Shown here one piece after another: positions 1-12,000 of a DNA stretch of 64,000 bases. Source of the DNA: Diplolepis rosae (taxonomy: Eukaryota; Arthropoda; Insecta; Hymenoptera; Diplolepididae); assembly GCA_030998225.1 (NCBI GenBank), contig JAPYXD010000715.1, forward strand, positions 4,716,501 to 4,780,500. Reading direction: 5' to 3'. The position numbers were made by a program, and so were the translations under genes. Below the pieces are notes generated by a model that searched no databases, was not told the origin of the DNA, and was given only the letters and a program-made list of their open reading frames with translations. Within the stretch, counting starts at the first letter, position 1. Every line of letters begins with the position of its first letter.

Positions 1-221
1 CTTTATTTTTATTTTATTTATTTAGTGTGATTATAATTTTTGCAAGAATATTTGTGAGCTTTTCTTCCTAAAGATATGTAGGATTTTTAAAAGAGATCAA
101 ATTTAAACAATGCACGCGCATGCCGAAATGCTTGATACTCAATCGATTCGGAAATCGATTTACCGTAATGTTCAGTTCAAGTGTACGCGCCGTCAGTTAA
201 ACGATCAAACGCAAAAGCAAG

Positions 222-230
222 ATATATATA
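222..230 (+). promoter_or_regulatory. possible TATA box of the BEN-like gene
   Basis: An alternating AT run lies about 95 bases upstream of the first ATG (324) of the gene at 324-3006, which would suit a core promoter. AT runs are common in this window, so the position is the only support. I see no gene in 1-221. Confidence 0.2.
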
Positions 231-323
231 GCGTTGTTACGTGTTTTTTCGATTGTATTCAATTGCATTTTCTAAAGACGTTCAAATTTCCTAAATAAAG
301 GTCCCTCAACGACATTCGGCATT

Positions 324-3006
324 ATGAGACGTAAAAAGTTCGCTCTGATTTGGTGGATAAACAGCTCGTACAGAGATGTTGTGCCACTGTCAAGTTTTCC
401 TGTGAAACACAGGGCTATAAACTCGATTGCCACATTAACGTGGACAGATAATTGAACTGGGTCACAAACGAGGGCTCAAGCCAAAATATTACCAATAGCA
501 GGTACGTACGAATTTAATATTTAATGATCGAAACATAAATGTGCATGCCACAACCTACAAATCTTCATGGTAAATTCTAATTTTAAACAAAGCCGCAACT
601 AACGCCACGGGAACTCAGATACCTTTTTTTTTTTAGTGTGGAAGGAAAAGGTGTTAATATATATTTTTAAAATTTTGGAAAAATGTAGGTATAACGTATT
701 CCGGTTCATTTTTCTACATAAAAGGCATATTTTTCAGAAGATAAAAATGCTCTTGATGAAACCTTCGTGTGCGAGGAAGGCGAAGTATTGGACCACTCTA
801 GACAAATTTTTTCCAAAGAAATTATTGATGAAAAAAAAAGCTTGGACCAGAAAAATAAGTTCAAAAAGAATATTATGGAGTCCAACAAAAGACAATTTGA
901 AAATTCATTGAAAAATGAATCGTCAGTCGTTCCTAAGTGTTTTCCTTCACAAAAAAAGCATAGAATTAGTCAGCTTACAGCTTCCACACATTCATCAGAT
1001 TCTACTTATCAGTCACCAATAATGTCACCCAACTCGACAAATCAGAATTTTTTACAGCAAGGAATAGGACATTCATCCATGTTACAGCAACAAATACCAA
1101 CATTTGTACAACATTTCCACCCGGTTAATGAAACCATTTTACCAAAGGCACAAAAAGCGATGCTTGCATCTCAAGAAAATCTACAGTTATCAGCTTCTAA
1201 TATCCCCTCAAATTTACATCAGCAAACGACAACATCTGAAGTAAATTTACATAATAAAAATATAACATGTCAACCGAGTTATCAATATCAGAACTTGATG
1301 CATTCATTTAATTCTGGAAATGTTCAAACGCAAATTCAACAAGGTTATATTGCTCCTCAAATCTCGACATCTGAACAAACGTTTCAAAGAGAAGCTCATC
1401 ATGTCAGTCCTGAAGTACTGATAACAGCCGTTTCGAAAACAGCTAAATCATGTTCGATTGGGACCAAAACGGTTTCTGACAAAGTTTTGTCTTCGAGCAA
1501 TTACGACAATTTAGATTATTTTTCATCAGAGGATGAAGCGATAACTAACGAGAATTGGAGTGGTGCAATTAATGCTATGGCGGCAACTATTCCTGGAAAA
1601 GGTAAATCTTATGATACTTACTCTACTTATTTTCTCTGCATTTACCTAATTATTATTTCACATTATTTATAGATAACTTTTTTTACAGTCACAAAAAGGG
1701 ATATTGCGTTCCAGGAAATGTTATTGGCTGCCATGAAGCATCAATACAAGTCAGCTCACCCAACTGAGAAAAGTGTAGATAAATTTAAGGTGAAATTTAT
1801 TTAAAAATTCATCTTGATTTCAATTTTGATAGTTTGATGTTTCCATCTCATTATTTTTCTTTAATTTTTGTTTTCAGTTACCCGTCTGAATATTTGCAAC
1901 CGGCTCCGAATATATGGTAAAAATATATTACGCATAATAGATTATTTTTAAAAAACTATGAACCATGTTTTTATTTCCTAGTTTTATTGTAATTTATGTA
2001 GATAATGTTCTTAATGCAGTATACAATAATTTCTTTAATATTTATTACAGCGAGAAATTTCGCCCACATGTGGATTTTATTTGCCTGAAAATATCATTGC
2101 CTACATTAATACGACAATCCAAACTGATGTAAATTTTGATGAAGATGAGAAATGGAAAATTGTAGTGCGAGAAGTCCTACTTGAAGTGTATGGGCACACT
2201 ATTGCTAATTATACAGCCAAAGGAAAACGCGGAGTAAGACCAGCGATAAATCCTACATTATTTAAAGGACTTTTTCGTAAGCTATTAATATTAGGCTTGT
2301 AAAATAATTACAATTTAACCTGCTTCTTTAAATTTTTTAAATTGCAGAATGGGCATGCCAAGTGAAACCTAATCTTTCAAGAAAAGAATTCATTCTATAT
2401 ATCAATAAATTCGCTAACAACAAGCGCAGATATCAGGAGTCGATAGCAACTTCAAAATTCTCTAAGAAGCGAAAATTAAATTCAGGTCTGAATATTTCAA
2501 CTATACAATGGAGTTTAAATCAAATTGCTCCTTAACCATGCATTATTTATTTCAAATCAAAATTTTTTACCAAATTCTATCTAATATATTTTAAAAGTAT
2601 AGGTTTAAAAATTAAAAAGAATAAAAATATAAGGCAAACGATGAAAATTTAGATCATTCCCTATAATTGGTCAAAGGTTTCAAAATTTGAACATTTTTTT
2701 AATATACTTTAAAAATTTATTTTACAAATATTATTTTCGATTTATTTAGAAGAGACTGTACCAACTTTTTTTTTTATTAATACTAATTAATAAATAGCTT
2801 CAGTATATGTATTATAATTTATAATGTTCTCCATGTTAATCATAGGAAAAGGGATAATTGTTAAAAATAAAACCGAAGACGTCTTGAATGAGACCTTGAA
2901 TGAGATTGGGCGGAATGATGAGTCTGATGAGCAAGAAGAGGAGGAAGAACTTGAAGAGGTTCAAAATTCTTTATGTTTGAGTAGTACCAAATACTGCGTT
3001 TTGTGA
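324..3006 (+). CDS. BEN-like domain nuclear protein, six exons, one in-frame stop in exon 1
   Basis: Exons read as 324-501, 738-1601, 1689-1789, 2051-2276, 2348-2485 and 2846-3006. Every junction has GT/AG ends and a compatible phase, giving 1668 coding bases. The first ATG is 324. Exon 1 reads as a small basic/hydrophobic domain but has a single TGA at 453-455; the first ATG after it in frame is 875, which would give 450 residues. Exon 2 is Ser/Gln/Asn-rich and low complexity, as in many nuclear regulators. Exons 4-5 encode a compact helical domain (motifs GFYLPENIIAYI, WKIVVREVLLEVYG, RPAINPTLF, WACQVKPNLSRKEF) that I read as a BEN-type DNA- or protein-binding domain. Exon 6 gives an acidic Glu-rich tail. 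A 39-base AG/GT-bounded segment at 1878-1916 would add a stop and is probably intronic. BEN is recognised from pattern, not alignment; a domesticated transposon protein is an alternative. Confidence 0.6.
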
Positions 3007-3011
3007 ATAAA
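3006..3011 (+). terminator. poly(A) signal overlapping the stop of the BEN-like gene
   Basis: AATAAA begins on the last base of the TGA stop at 3004-3006. This would give a very short 3' UTR unless later signals are used. Confidence 0.35.
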
Positions 3012-3084
3012 ATTTAAGTGAAAAAAATAATTTAATCTTTATTATAATATAATTAGAGAATATTTATAGTTTTAAAAATAATTA

Positions 3085-3405
3085 AGCGTACTTTTTGAAA
3101 TAGCAAAAATTTCAATTCAAATGTTCTTAATAAATAATTACTATTAAAGTTTGCAAAAATTTAATATCAATTTACCTTTTTACTTAAAGAATGAATAATA
3201 AACTTACTATAGACAATTCATTGAACATATAAAATTTATAATCTAGTATATATTTCTTATATTCTATAAAATCGCAATATAATTATATCTAGCATTTTTT
3301 ATAAGTAAGAAGGTAGATTGAGATTAAATTTTTGCATACTTAATAGTGATTATTTATTAAGAACATTTGAATTAAAATGTTTGTTATTTCAAAAAAAGGC
3401 GTACC
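3085..3405. repeat. fold-back MITE
   Basis: Two inverted arms of about 110 bases flank an AT-rich loop. The left arm runs from about 3085 (GCGTACTTTTTGAAAT) and the right arm ends near 3405. The arms share the 20-mer AATTCAAATGTTCTTAATAA and the following AAT-rich stretch with scattered mismatches. No target duplication is clear. It lies just downstream of the BEN-like gene. Confidence 0.65.
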
Positions 3406-4440
3406 AAACGACGCATGAGTAATAGAATATGTATAGCAGTGAATGGAGGAGTTACGAGAATCTAATAAGGATTTAATTAAGTCCGTTTTAAGTTCTCAAA
3501 ACGTGCAGAAATGGAAATTTCCGCACATTTCGAGTACTTAAATAGGACTTGGATTATATTGAAATAAACCCTCATTAGATCCTCGTCAATTCTCTGAGGT
3601 AGAGAATTTTAGAGTATCAGAAAAGTACCTATATTTCGACTCGGGAGTGGTGTGGTATCAAGCAAAAATTTTAATATTTTACATGGGTGTATGGAGTGGA
3701 TTCTTCGTAGAGGTGACGATTCACTTTTCGATTTGGAAGACAAACAGTTACGTGATCGAAGAGTTTTTAAATTCAATGAAAAATATTGATATATTTGTAC
3801 AAATAATAATGTTCATTCATGTCATAATTCTGTAGATCTGAAAACTAAGTTAAGATTTTATTAATCCATTGTAAAAATTCTTTCATAACGCCTATACTTT
3901 GCACCTGCAGATAAGTGGATTTGAGATTTATAATCTGAAAAGATGACGATCGGAGAGATGGTTCTTTATAATTACGATGCTGCTTTACAGTAACTGTTAA
4001 ATAGACGTAAAAGAGCCCTTTCGCCTATCTTACTCTCAAAGTCTATAAAATAACTTCAGATCTGAAGCTGGTCATTTACATTCTTTAATAAATTATTATA
4101 TATTAAGAGGAATACTTTGTTTTAATTTTAATTTCTCCGAGAATTGTAAATTTCTTTAAAAAATCGATTATTATTGTATCCTTATAGAGAATAATATTAA
4201 TTTTGTAACCATATTGTATAAAGGAAAATTATATTGTATGAATATTAAACTTTAAAAATATCATCAATGATAATTTATTTCCATTTTCTTTATATCTTCA
4301 TTATTGTAATCAAGATAATGAAAGAATGTTGAAAACAATTTGTCAATAAATATCTAATAAATATTTTTAAAAAATTGTTATTTTCAATCAATTGTTCTTT
4401 TATAATTATTTAATATTTATATATATTCTTTTATATATTA
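3406..4440. other. no gene seen
   Basis: AT-rich intergenic DNA. A short imperfect inverted repeat near 3455-3590 (AATCTAATAAGGATT against its complement) could be the remains of another small fold-back element. Short ORFs here look random. Confidence 0.5.
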
Positions 4441-4444
4441 TAAT

Positions 4445-4545
4445 ACAAAATTTATAATATAAAATATTTTATATATATATATTATATTATAAAATTTATA
4501 ATATAAAATATTTTATATATTATTTTATATATTAAATATATATCC
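4445..4545. repeat. AT-rich short tandem repeat
   Basis: The unit ATTTATAATATAAAATATTT recurs at least twice within a run of alternating A and T. It is low-complexity sequence with no coding potential. Confidence 0.6.
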
Positions 4546-5875
4546 GATCTTAGGAAAAGACTAGTAAAGAGCGAAGTAGAAAGAAAAGAGGTAAAAAGCT
4601 ATTTTGTAAAATCTTGTCGACAAGCTACGGTTGAATTGACGAGGACTACCAGATCCATCACGAATACAGCAGACTCACCAACGCAAGTTTGGGCCTTACC
4701 CGTACAACTTACTTCTTATCCGTGAGATTTTGGCGATTTTCGAAAGTGTCGATCCTCGTGTTCGGGTTTGGAACTTTACCTAAACCCTGACGTCTTTCCC
4801 CGCAAGGTTTGGACCATTCAATCGCCCTCGATGTCTCCTCTATACCTATCTTCACTCAACGATAGCATGGAATTTTACACTAGAAACTGTGTACAAGAAA
4901 TAAATATTTTTTTGAAATTTGAATTTGTTTCAATATTATGCATCAAAACCTGTAATATGAAAGTTAAACTGTAATAATAAAACTAAACGAAAGAGTGCGC
5001 AAGATTATTCGCCGCACTCTCTGCCGCTTGAGAAGGGCTCACGCCTAAGTGACGCTTGTTATAAAGTTCTTTAAATCAAAAACCGTTCAAGTGCACTAAC
5101 TTTTTTTAATTGAAATCATAGCTCAAAACAATGTAGTATATAAATCATTTTGTCCGATTCAGATTGAAGGTCCAGAAGTTGAAAAATTATTCAATTGTTT
5201 ATAAACAATAACTTTTTTTTATAATAAAATTTTTTTTTTGCAAAATCTGATTGCGTCATGTTATAGCGTGAAATTAGATCTCCATTTTGTCGCAAGTCAC
5301 ATGAAAATCCATTGAATCGCTCTCAAGCCATGCTAATTAGTATAAAACCCTGTAAAAATATTCAACTGCAAATTACTTTTGCAAAAATGATTTTTCTGAA
5401 AAAAAAATTCATGTAGTTGTTTTTTATCGAAACATCTATCAATTGTGGACAGAATGATAAAAAAAGCGAAATTTTGGTTTTGGGGGTCGATTTGAGAAAT
5501 TTTGACTCATTATAAATCTATAATTTGTTTTTTCTTGCATAATGCAAAGAGTTGAAATTGTAACAAAAAAGTAGGGGAATTTCGAAAACATTTCATCTGT
5601 AGGTAAATTATAATAAAGATCATATGAATATATATTTTAAGGGAATTCGATGTAAAATTCATGATTATATGTTTTATATATCTTATAAAAATGTTTTTCT
5701 CTGCAAAAGCAATATTGGAATTTTTCAAACTTTTGTATTTGAACTTTAACCTTGAGCAGTATGTAAGAAAAAAATTACGCATCAATTCCAAGAATTTTGT
5801 TCGATTTTGTAGAAATTTAGCTTCAAAATTAGTCCAAGAACATTAAAAAATGTTGATTATTTCGAAAGTTATTTA
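4546..5875. other. no gene seen
   Basis: The only ORFs are short and mutually overlapping (68 residues at 4768; 93 and 61 residues near 5510-5846) and show no recognisable motifs. I see no RNA gene. Confidence 0.5.
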
Positions 5876-5932
5876 AAAGGCCGTAGCAGGATAAGTATGG
5901 TGTGGGTGCCCCCGCTCGGATTTGATCCATAT
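5876..5932 (+). repeat. left terminal inverted repeat of the DDE transposon
   Basis: It pairs with 14778-14833 on the opposite strand, including GGATAAG, TATGG and GGATTTGAT blocks with scattered substitutions. It lies about 550 bases upstream of the transposase ATG. Confidence 0.7.
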
Positions 5933-6481
5933 TGCGAGGGTAAAACACATTTTCTCGGCGATTTTCCAGTCACAATGTCAGTGAATTCTAAGTAAATAGA
6001 AAAATAATTTTTTTCGTTTACTGCTAACATTCGCCAAACTAATTTCATGTTCGCCCAAGATGCACCACGTGGAGGTCGTCAGTCAGATTAGCATCCCTTA
6101 TTTTATATACACTATATACAATTATATACATCATATTTTGATAACTCAACAAAACATATATACATACACTGTACCTAACAATTTACATATATACATTTCA
6201 TATGCATAAAACATATATACACTATTTTTAAACAGCGAATTATTCTTCGTCACTGTTTTCATCAAACACAGTATAGCAGCATCCTACAACTTATCAGGAA
6301 ACGATTACACCTTGTTCTTGCTTGGTGCCGATGAATGCAATTTTCATATCACAACACCTAGTTCCATTTAGAGATATAATTGTTATTTCTCTTTATTTGA
6401 TTGCCAGAAGACCGCATTGCTCTTTTACACAAGTCGTACTTGTTCTCATTAATATATTTGCTCAATCATTATAGTGACATA

Positions 6482-8098
6482 ATGGATTCTAATGACGTTC
6501 AGATTCCAAAAAATCCGAAATGTGTTTCTTGCCATAGGTTTGTGAAAAAAGTATCTGGCAAAATGAAAGTCGTTCAAAATAAAAACGAAACGATTGCTTT
6601 TTCCCTCGCTCTACGTAAAAGAATCGCCATCAATGACGTTCTGTGTGGAAGCTGTCGTGTTTGTATTTATAAACACAGGAAGTTGGGTGACGAAAGCAAG
6701 ATTCCTGATATAGGTTCTGCAAGAGACCTTCCTTCAGGTTCTGACGACGAAAATGTTCTATCAGAATCGGATACAGAAGACCCAACGTTTAATGCATATG
6801 CAAGATGTAAAACCGTGGACAATGAAGAATATGTTCATATGCAAATCGCAAGAACTGTTTCGACTCACAAATATTGTTGTTTATGCCATAAAGCACAAGA
6901 GTTAACAATAGTTCCACAAGAAGCTCGTATACAATCCTACGTTAAAAAAAAGATATTTATTGCAGAAGGTAACCGGTGTTGTCGAGAACATCTTATCAAA
7001 AACCGTTTTTTCGATAGAGATCTCGGTCTTTTGCGAACATACTCGAACTTCACAGAACTTAAGGTTTCGGAGTTGTCACTTTTATTACAAGGTCTAAGCG
7101 TCGAATGTGACACCACGATTCTTGACAGAATCGGAGATTTTTCGCTACCTGAAAAACAATTGAATTTATTCACTGGTTTAACCTGGGATAATATCATTGA
7201 GTTACGAGGAATGATGACATCAATGCGAGAAAGACAGACTCGGACCGTTACTCAAGCTCTAGTAGTGTTTTTACTCAAACTACGAACGGGGAACTCAAAT
7301 AAAATGATTGCGTCTATCCTGCAACTTGAGCAAGAACAACTCGTTTCAGAATATACTGCATCCATAATAAAGTCTTTCGAAAATGATATACTTCCTTCTC
7401 ACTTTGGATTTCGTGGTACATCTAGACGTGATCTAATAGACTGTCATTCTGCTGAAATCGCAAAAAAGTTGTATAATTCAGATGACAAGCTAATGCTGAT
7501 TTGTGATGGTACATATGCTCGTCATCAGAAAAGCAGCAACAACGAGTACCAAAGAAAGTCATTTTCAGGACAAAAGAAGACCCCACTCTGTAAACCTTTC
7601 ACGATTTGTACAACTACTGGGTATGTAATCGACATTCTTGGGCCGTATACGGCACAACAGAATGATGCTACAATAATGAAATCCGTCATCGATGAATCCA
7701 GTGATCTGTGCACATTGATGAAGGAAGGAGATATCTTCGTACTTGATCGCGGTTTTCGAGACGTAAAAGATTTCCTGGAGATGAAAGATTTCGTTGTATT
7801 GATGCCAGCATTCAAAGGAAAACGACATCAGATGTCAACCGCCGAATCAAATGAATCTCAATTCGTGACTAAAATTCGTTGGGCAGTGGAGGCAGTTCAC
7901 GGTATCATCAAACAGAAGTATCGTCTCCTAGACAAAGTGATCGACAATAAATTGCTTCCAAAAATCGGGATGTACTTCAGAATCGCAGCTTTCTTGCAGA
8001 ATCAATTTGGAAAAGAACTCCAATCAGATAAAGAATTTTCAGACGAAATTGTTGAAAGAATGAAGCAGCAAAAAAAATCGAGAACACCTTGGCAATAG
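6482..8098 (+). CDS. DDE superfamily transposase (DDE_Tnp_4-like), copy 1
   Basis: This 538-residue ORF starts at ATG 6482 (MDSNDVQ); the frame is open 27 codons further upstream but without an ATG. The N-terminal third has paired cysteines (CVSCHR, CGSCRVC, KYCCLCHK, NRCCREHL), probably zinc-binding DNA-recognition modules. The catalytic part shows D342 (LICDGTY), D422 (LDRGFRD) and E470 (WAVEAVHG), a DDE triad spaced 80 and 48 residues apart. GYVIDILGPY is typical of DDE_Tnp_4/Harbinger-like enzymes of PIF-Harbinger or ISL2EU type. It would cut and paste its own element. The catalytic ORF is uninterrupted, but the C-terminal extension (8178-8447) is out of frame, so activity is doubtful. 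Copy 2 at 13676-14398 is homologous. Confidence 0.8.
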   Translation: MDSNDVQIPKNPKCVSCHRFVKKVSGKMKVVQNKNETIAFSLALRKRIAINDVLCGSCRVCIYKHRKLGDESKIPDIGSARDLPSGSDDENVLSESDTEDPTFNAYARCKTVDNEEYVHMQIARTVSTHKYCCLCHKAQELTIVPQEARIQSYVKKKIFIAEGNRCCREHLIKNRFFDRDLGLLRTYSNFTELKVSELSLLLQGLSVECDTTILDRIGDFSLPEKQLNLFTGLTWDNIIELRGMMTSMRERQTRTVTQALVVFLLKLRTGNSNKMIASILQLEQEQLVSEYTASIIKSFENDILPSHFGFRGTSRRDLIDCHSAEIAKKLYNSDDKLMLICDGTYARHQKSSNNEYQRKSFSGQKKTPLCKPFTICTTTGYVIDILGPYTAQQNDATIMKSVIDESSDLCTLMKEGDIFVLDRGFRDVKDFLEMKDFVVLMPAFKGKRHQMSTAESNESQFVTKIRWAVEAVHGIIKQKYRLLDKVIDNKLLPKIGMYFRIAAFLQNQFGKELQSDKEFSDEIVERMKQQKKSRTPWQ

Positions 8099-8177
8099 AA
8101 GCTGAAGAAAAAGGCTGGTTCCGCAAAAAAGTGGTTTTCGAAGGAATTCGTCTAACGATATTTTTGATTTTCCAGAG

Positions 8178-8447
8178 ATGACAGATAAAGACTTGAAAAT
8201 CTTGTTTACCGGTTCATATCAACTCTCTCAAGCAGTTTCTTACTTAGCAGAGATGATGAACGAAGATGGATCCTTAAATCTGCAATTCGTGAAGGATGCG
8301 ACCAACATCCTTAAAATTCAGGTCCAATCAAGACACGTTTCCCGAAAATTATATAGATGCTTCGTTGAATACGAGCCAAACGCAATTATGATGTCCTCAA
8401 TAATTGGAGTATTATTTTCTTCACTAGCATCAATGCCGCTTAGTTGA
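8178..8447 (+). pseudogene. detached C-terminal segment of transposase copy 1
   Basis: The 89 codons are in a different frame from the main ORF. They begin MTDKDLKILFTGSYQLSQAV, match the segment after the catalytic domain in copy 2 (FTGSYQL/HGFISTLTSSF region at 14165-14215), and include QSRHVSRKLYRCFVEY. Copy 2 continues into a Cys/His-bearing end resembling a SWIM-type zinc finger; here that end is lost and the frame runs into ASMPLS and a stop. A frameshift or small deletion after 8098 is the simplest explanation; a cryptic intron is possible because CAG precedes the ATG. Confidence 0.55.
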
Positions 8448-8583
8448 CTGCAAACATTCCTCAAATAAAATGTTTAAAATAATTGACATAAATTTATTTA
8501 TGTGAAATAAATGTTTTTTTATGTGAAATGTATGTTTATTTATGTGAAAATAAAATTTAAAAAATTACTTTTATTTATCAATA

Positions 8584-8793
8584 CCCCTATTGAAAAAATC
8601 CTCGAGGAAATCCTCGTGTTATTTTCAGACGAGGAAAACATGAGGAAATCCGCGAGGATTTTCAAATTCCTCGAGGAAATCGGCGACTCAGAGAATTAAT
8701 CCTCGAGGAATTTGAAAATCCTCGCGGATTTCCTCATGTTTTCCTCGTCTGAAAATAGCACGAGTATTTCCTCGAGGATTTTTTCAATAGGGG
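8584..8793. repeat. young palindromic MITE
   Basis: Two arms of about 95 bases (CCCCTATTGAAAAAATCCTC and its complement) differ at only two or three positions around a 22-base centre. It is flanked on both sides by ATA, a possible 3-bp target duplication. Each arm is itself filled with TCCTCGAGGA-type palindromes. It sits in the non-coding part of the 5.9-14.8 kb composite. Confidence 0.85.
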
Positions 8794-9380
8794 ATACATC
8801 ATTAAGCACAAAACTTCTCCAAAATATAAATAAAAAAACATATGAACAGCTTTCAGTTTTATATATTAAACAACACTTTATAATAATAATAAAGTATAAT
8901 CGTGAAAAATATGTTTTAACCACAGATAAAACGGAGATACACTAAATGCAAGGAAAATCTTGAACAATATTCTACAATTGCTTACCTGCACAACTACATA
9001 CCTGTGTCCCAAAATGCGATTATATCCAACATTTTTTAACACTTTACTACAAAATAAACATTTTGCAACATTTTTATTTTTCCCTTGCAGGCGCAGAAAG
9101 TTCAATTTATTCCATGGAATATATGGAAGCCCGAAGTGGGATTTTATTTTCCCCCGTTTATTTTTAGTCGACATTGATGATATTGTTTAATTAACAATGT
9201 TTACGTTTAAAAAAAACTTTTCGGGAACGGAACTTTGAAAAATAGAGGTTATATACAGTTCTATAAGGCCACCATCTTGGCACGTACTTTATTAGGTATT
9301 TTACCGGTTTTCTACGTAAAATACCTCACTTAGGTAATTTACGTAAAAAACCTTGGGTGATGCGTCACTGCACAACCCTA
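8794..9380. other. no gene seen
   Basis: AT-rich, with short overlapping ORFs on both strands and no motif I recognise. A CCTTGG/TTTACGTAAA-rich patch at 9270-9355 has small internal dyads. Confidence 0.45.
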
Positions 9381-9529
9381 CGGAAGAGTCGTACGCGACT
9401 TTGAGCTGGATCCAACCGCCCGCGAAGTTTAAAGCCAGAAGGCCGCTCAGCGGGCGGTGTATTAGTTCGAGAGAGGGATTTTTTCGTTTTAACAGGTATG
9501 CCTAAACCCGCCCTAGGAGAGTCCTGTAC
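9381..9529 (+). mobile_element. 3' tail of an R1-clade LINE (short, 5'-truncated)
   Basis: About 150 bases match, in inverse orientation, the 3' end of the larger R1 copy at 19708-19856. Shared blocks include CGGAAGAGTCGTACGCGACT, CGCGAAGTTTAAAGCC, AACAGGTATGCCTA and CCTAGGAGAGTCCTGTAC. It is GC-richer than its surroundings. Extreme 5' truncation is usual for target-primed LINE insertions. The A-rich stretch expected at the 3' end is not adjacent. Confidence 0.8.
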
Positions 9530-12000
9530 AACGTCTTTAAAACATTTAGCCATTTTTCTTCCTCACCAAAAAAAAAAACTTTTCCATATGTCCCAACTGT
9601 GAAGCCGTAAAATTTATTATAAATTTTAAATTTATTATTCCATTTTGCAATCCTTAATTAAATCCTTTTAATTTTTAGATCCTTAATTTTATGAGGAAAG
9701 ATTTCTAGATGCCCTTTTCAACTTTGTTTGAAGCAAAGATACGAATTCCTGGATTCAGTTTAATTTAAATGTTCCCGCCAATTCCATTATATGAATAATT
9801 ACTTCTGGTCTTATCACAAATGGCTTGGATAATTTGGAATGGCAACTATGTTACTGCTGATTTTTCTGCATTTTATGTATTTCTGACTTCTTCACCTGGC
9901 ATGGATTCCACTTTTCTCCTAAATTTGAAATAATAAATAATAAGAATAAATGCAGAATAATTTAATTTAGATCTTAATTTGGATTACAACGGAAATATTG
10001 CATTGAGAATATTATCGGGATATGTTTTTTTTTAGATATTAATGTGATGACACAATTCAAAACTTCGACAGAATTTGGTGAGATTTCATTTCTTTGATAA
10101 ATCTCTTCGAGAAGGCTTATTTTGCTGTGACCTTTAATTTATTAAATTAATTAGGTTGTTTGACATTTAAAATTCAGTAAACCTCGATCTTTAAAATTGT
10201 TTGATAATTTACGTCAATGTAGTGACCGAACGAAATGGTCAAGCGAATTTAGGTAACAAATGTAAAAAAAAAAAATAACAAAACTTGTGAATTTTGGTAA
10301 TAGTAGAATATTTTATGACCTAAAACGTAACATTCACAATTTTCAGTCCTAGGTTAATTCCCAATTTATTCAGAACATTCCGACCAAATTATTCAGGTTA
10401 ATTTCTAAACATTATTTGACATCTTTAATTAACTTTTCAGGTTGATTAATTTAACATTAATTTACAGAATATTCAGAATATATGAAACCATTCTTATTCA
10501 GAGTTTACTGTCAATCTTATGATTTATTTCGGAACTTACGGATTTATATCTTGAATGATATTTTGAGGCTGAATCTAATTTTCTATATGAAATAATTTAA
10601 AATTTCAGAGACTATAAATGTTAATGTTACTGAGACTGAGTTACTCAGTTTGTTTTTAGTTTTGGTTAGATAATATTTTCAATAGTTCAGAACCTCCTCC
10701 CTCTACTATTATCCAGATAAGGGACTGATCTAACCATTATTTTCCGGAAGAGTATTTTTAGTTTCTAATTATTTAAAGTAATTTTGATTTATGAATCAAT
10801 TGAGACTAAGACTTTTGAGATTTATCTTGCCTTTATTTGAATTGACCAAGGTAAATCTGGTGCCCACAATTATTTAGATTTTTTATTTACTCTCCGAAGG
10901 TGACTATTTATTAATTGACTAAATTAGTCTATATTAAAATAAAGTAAAAATGGGTTACATAACTTTCATCGAAAGTTGAGTAAAATTACTGAAACTATTT
11001 GTCTCCGTGTATGCAAAGAATATAAAATCGACCGCGACGATTTAATCTGATTTTTTTCATTTTCTGGCTCATTAGCATCAAGTCCTACTGGTTCGGCTTG
11101 CGAAACGTTAGAAGAGGAATTTTACATTTCTGCGTTGGTATTTTGACATTCATCAAACTCGCATCATTTCCCACGATGTTCATTTTATCAACTTCATCAT
11201 GAAAAGAACTTGTTTCCTCAGAGTTGATAAGGAAAACATTACCTGTAACTAAAAAAGTAATTTTATGCATATCATCATATACAACGTAAAAAAATCTCCT
11301 TAATGCATAATGTACGTTTTATACTGTCAACTTAATTAAATTTGCCAGTGTCACATGTTCCAGTCCATGGATTACTTCATTTTTCTTTGCAACATTTTCT
11401 TTCATTTAAAATGTTTTTATAAACGTAAAAACTACACATTTACACTACCGTCGGAAATTGTGCGCACGGTGCTTGTGAGCGCTATTAAAAATCACTGCTG
11501 ACTTTGAATCACGATATCTCGGTGAAAAAAAGAGGTAGGGCATTTTTTTTAAAACAGTTGGAAAGCTTATGAAATTCCACGTCTAGTGATGCTCAACAAA
11601 TATTTTTTTGACCTTCTGAAAATAATACAGCACGTGAGGAGTTAAAAAGAAATTCAAGATTTTCTCAAATTCTCTACCTCAACTTCAACTTTTAGCATGA
11701 CCTAGGGAAAATTTTCCCAAAATCTGAAAATTATACGACAAAGAGTCTAAAATCTTATCTCTGATTTAAGCCAAGAAAACTTCAAAAATATTCATGGGTA
11801 CCCGAGATACGATTAAAAATGTTCAATCGTATGTGAGTTGAATTTTAGTCAACGATCACGGTTATCGGCCGGTTTGTTGCTCGCCTCCTTCGTTGAGACA
11901 GGACCGAAATGGCCACGCACAAAAGTGGCGCTTAAGTGGAGCCCTCCTATATGTATTTTTGATTCTGTTCATAAGTAATTTTTATTTCTAATTATTCTAA
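9530..12000. other. no gene seen
   Basis: AT-rich DNA without a supported ORF. It contains one isolated TIR-like end (10962-11012, listed separately). The rest gives no structure I can name. Confidence 0.45.
10962..11012 (+). repeat. solitary end of the 17.2-kb-type TIR element
   Basis: AGTTGAGTAAAATTACTGAA followed by ACTATTTGTCTCCGTGTA closely matches the right end at 18613-18648. Its partner end is not visible nearby, so this is a truncated or deleted copy. Confidence 0.55.

Noticed and set aside
1878..1916. Additional 39-base exon of the BEN-like gene
   Set aside because: It has AG/GT borders, but including it in frame adds a stop, whereas joining 1789 to 2051 directly stays open.
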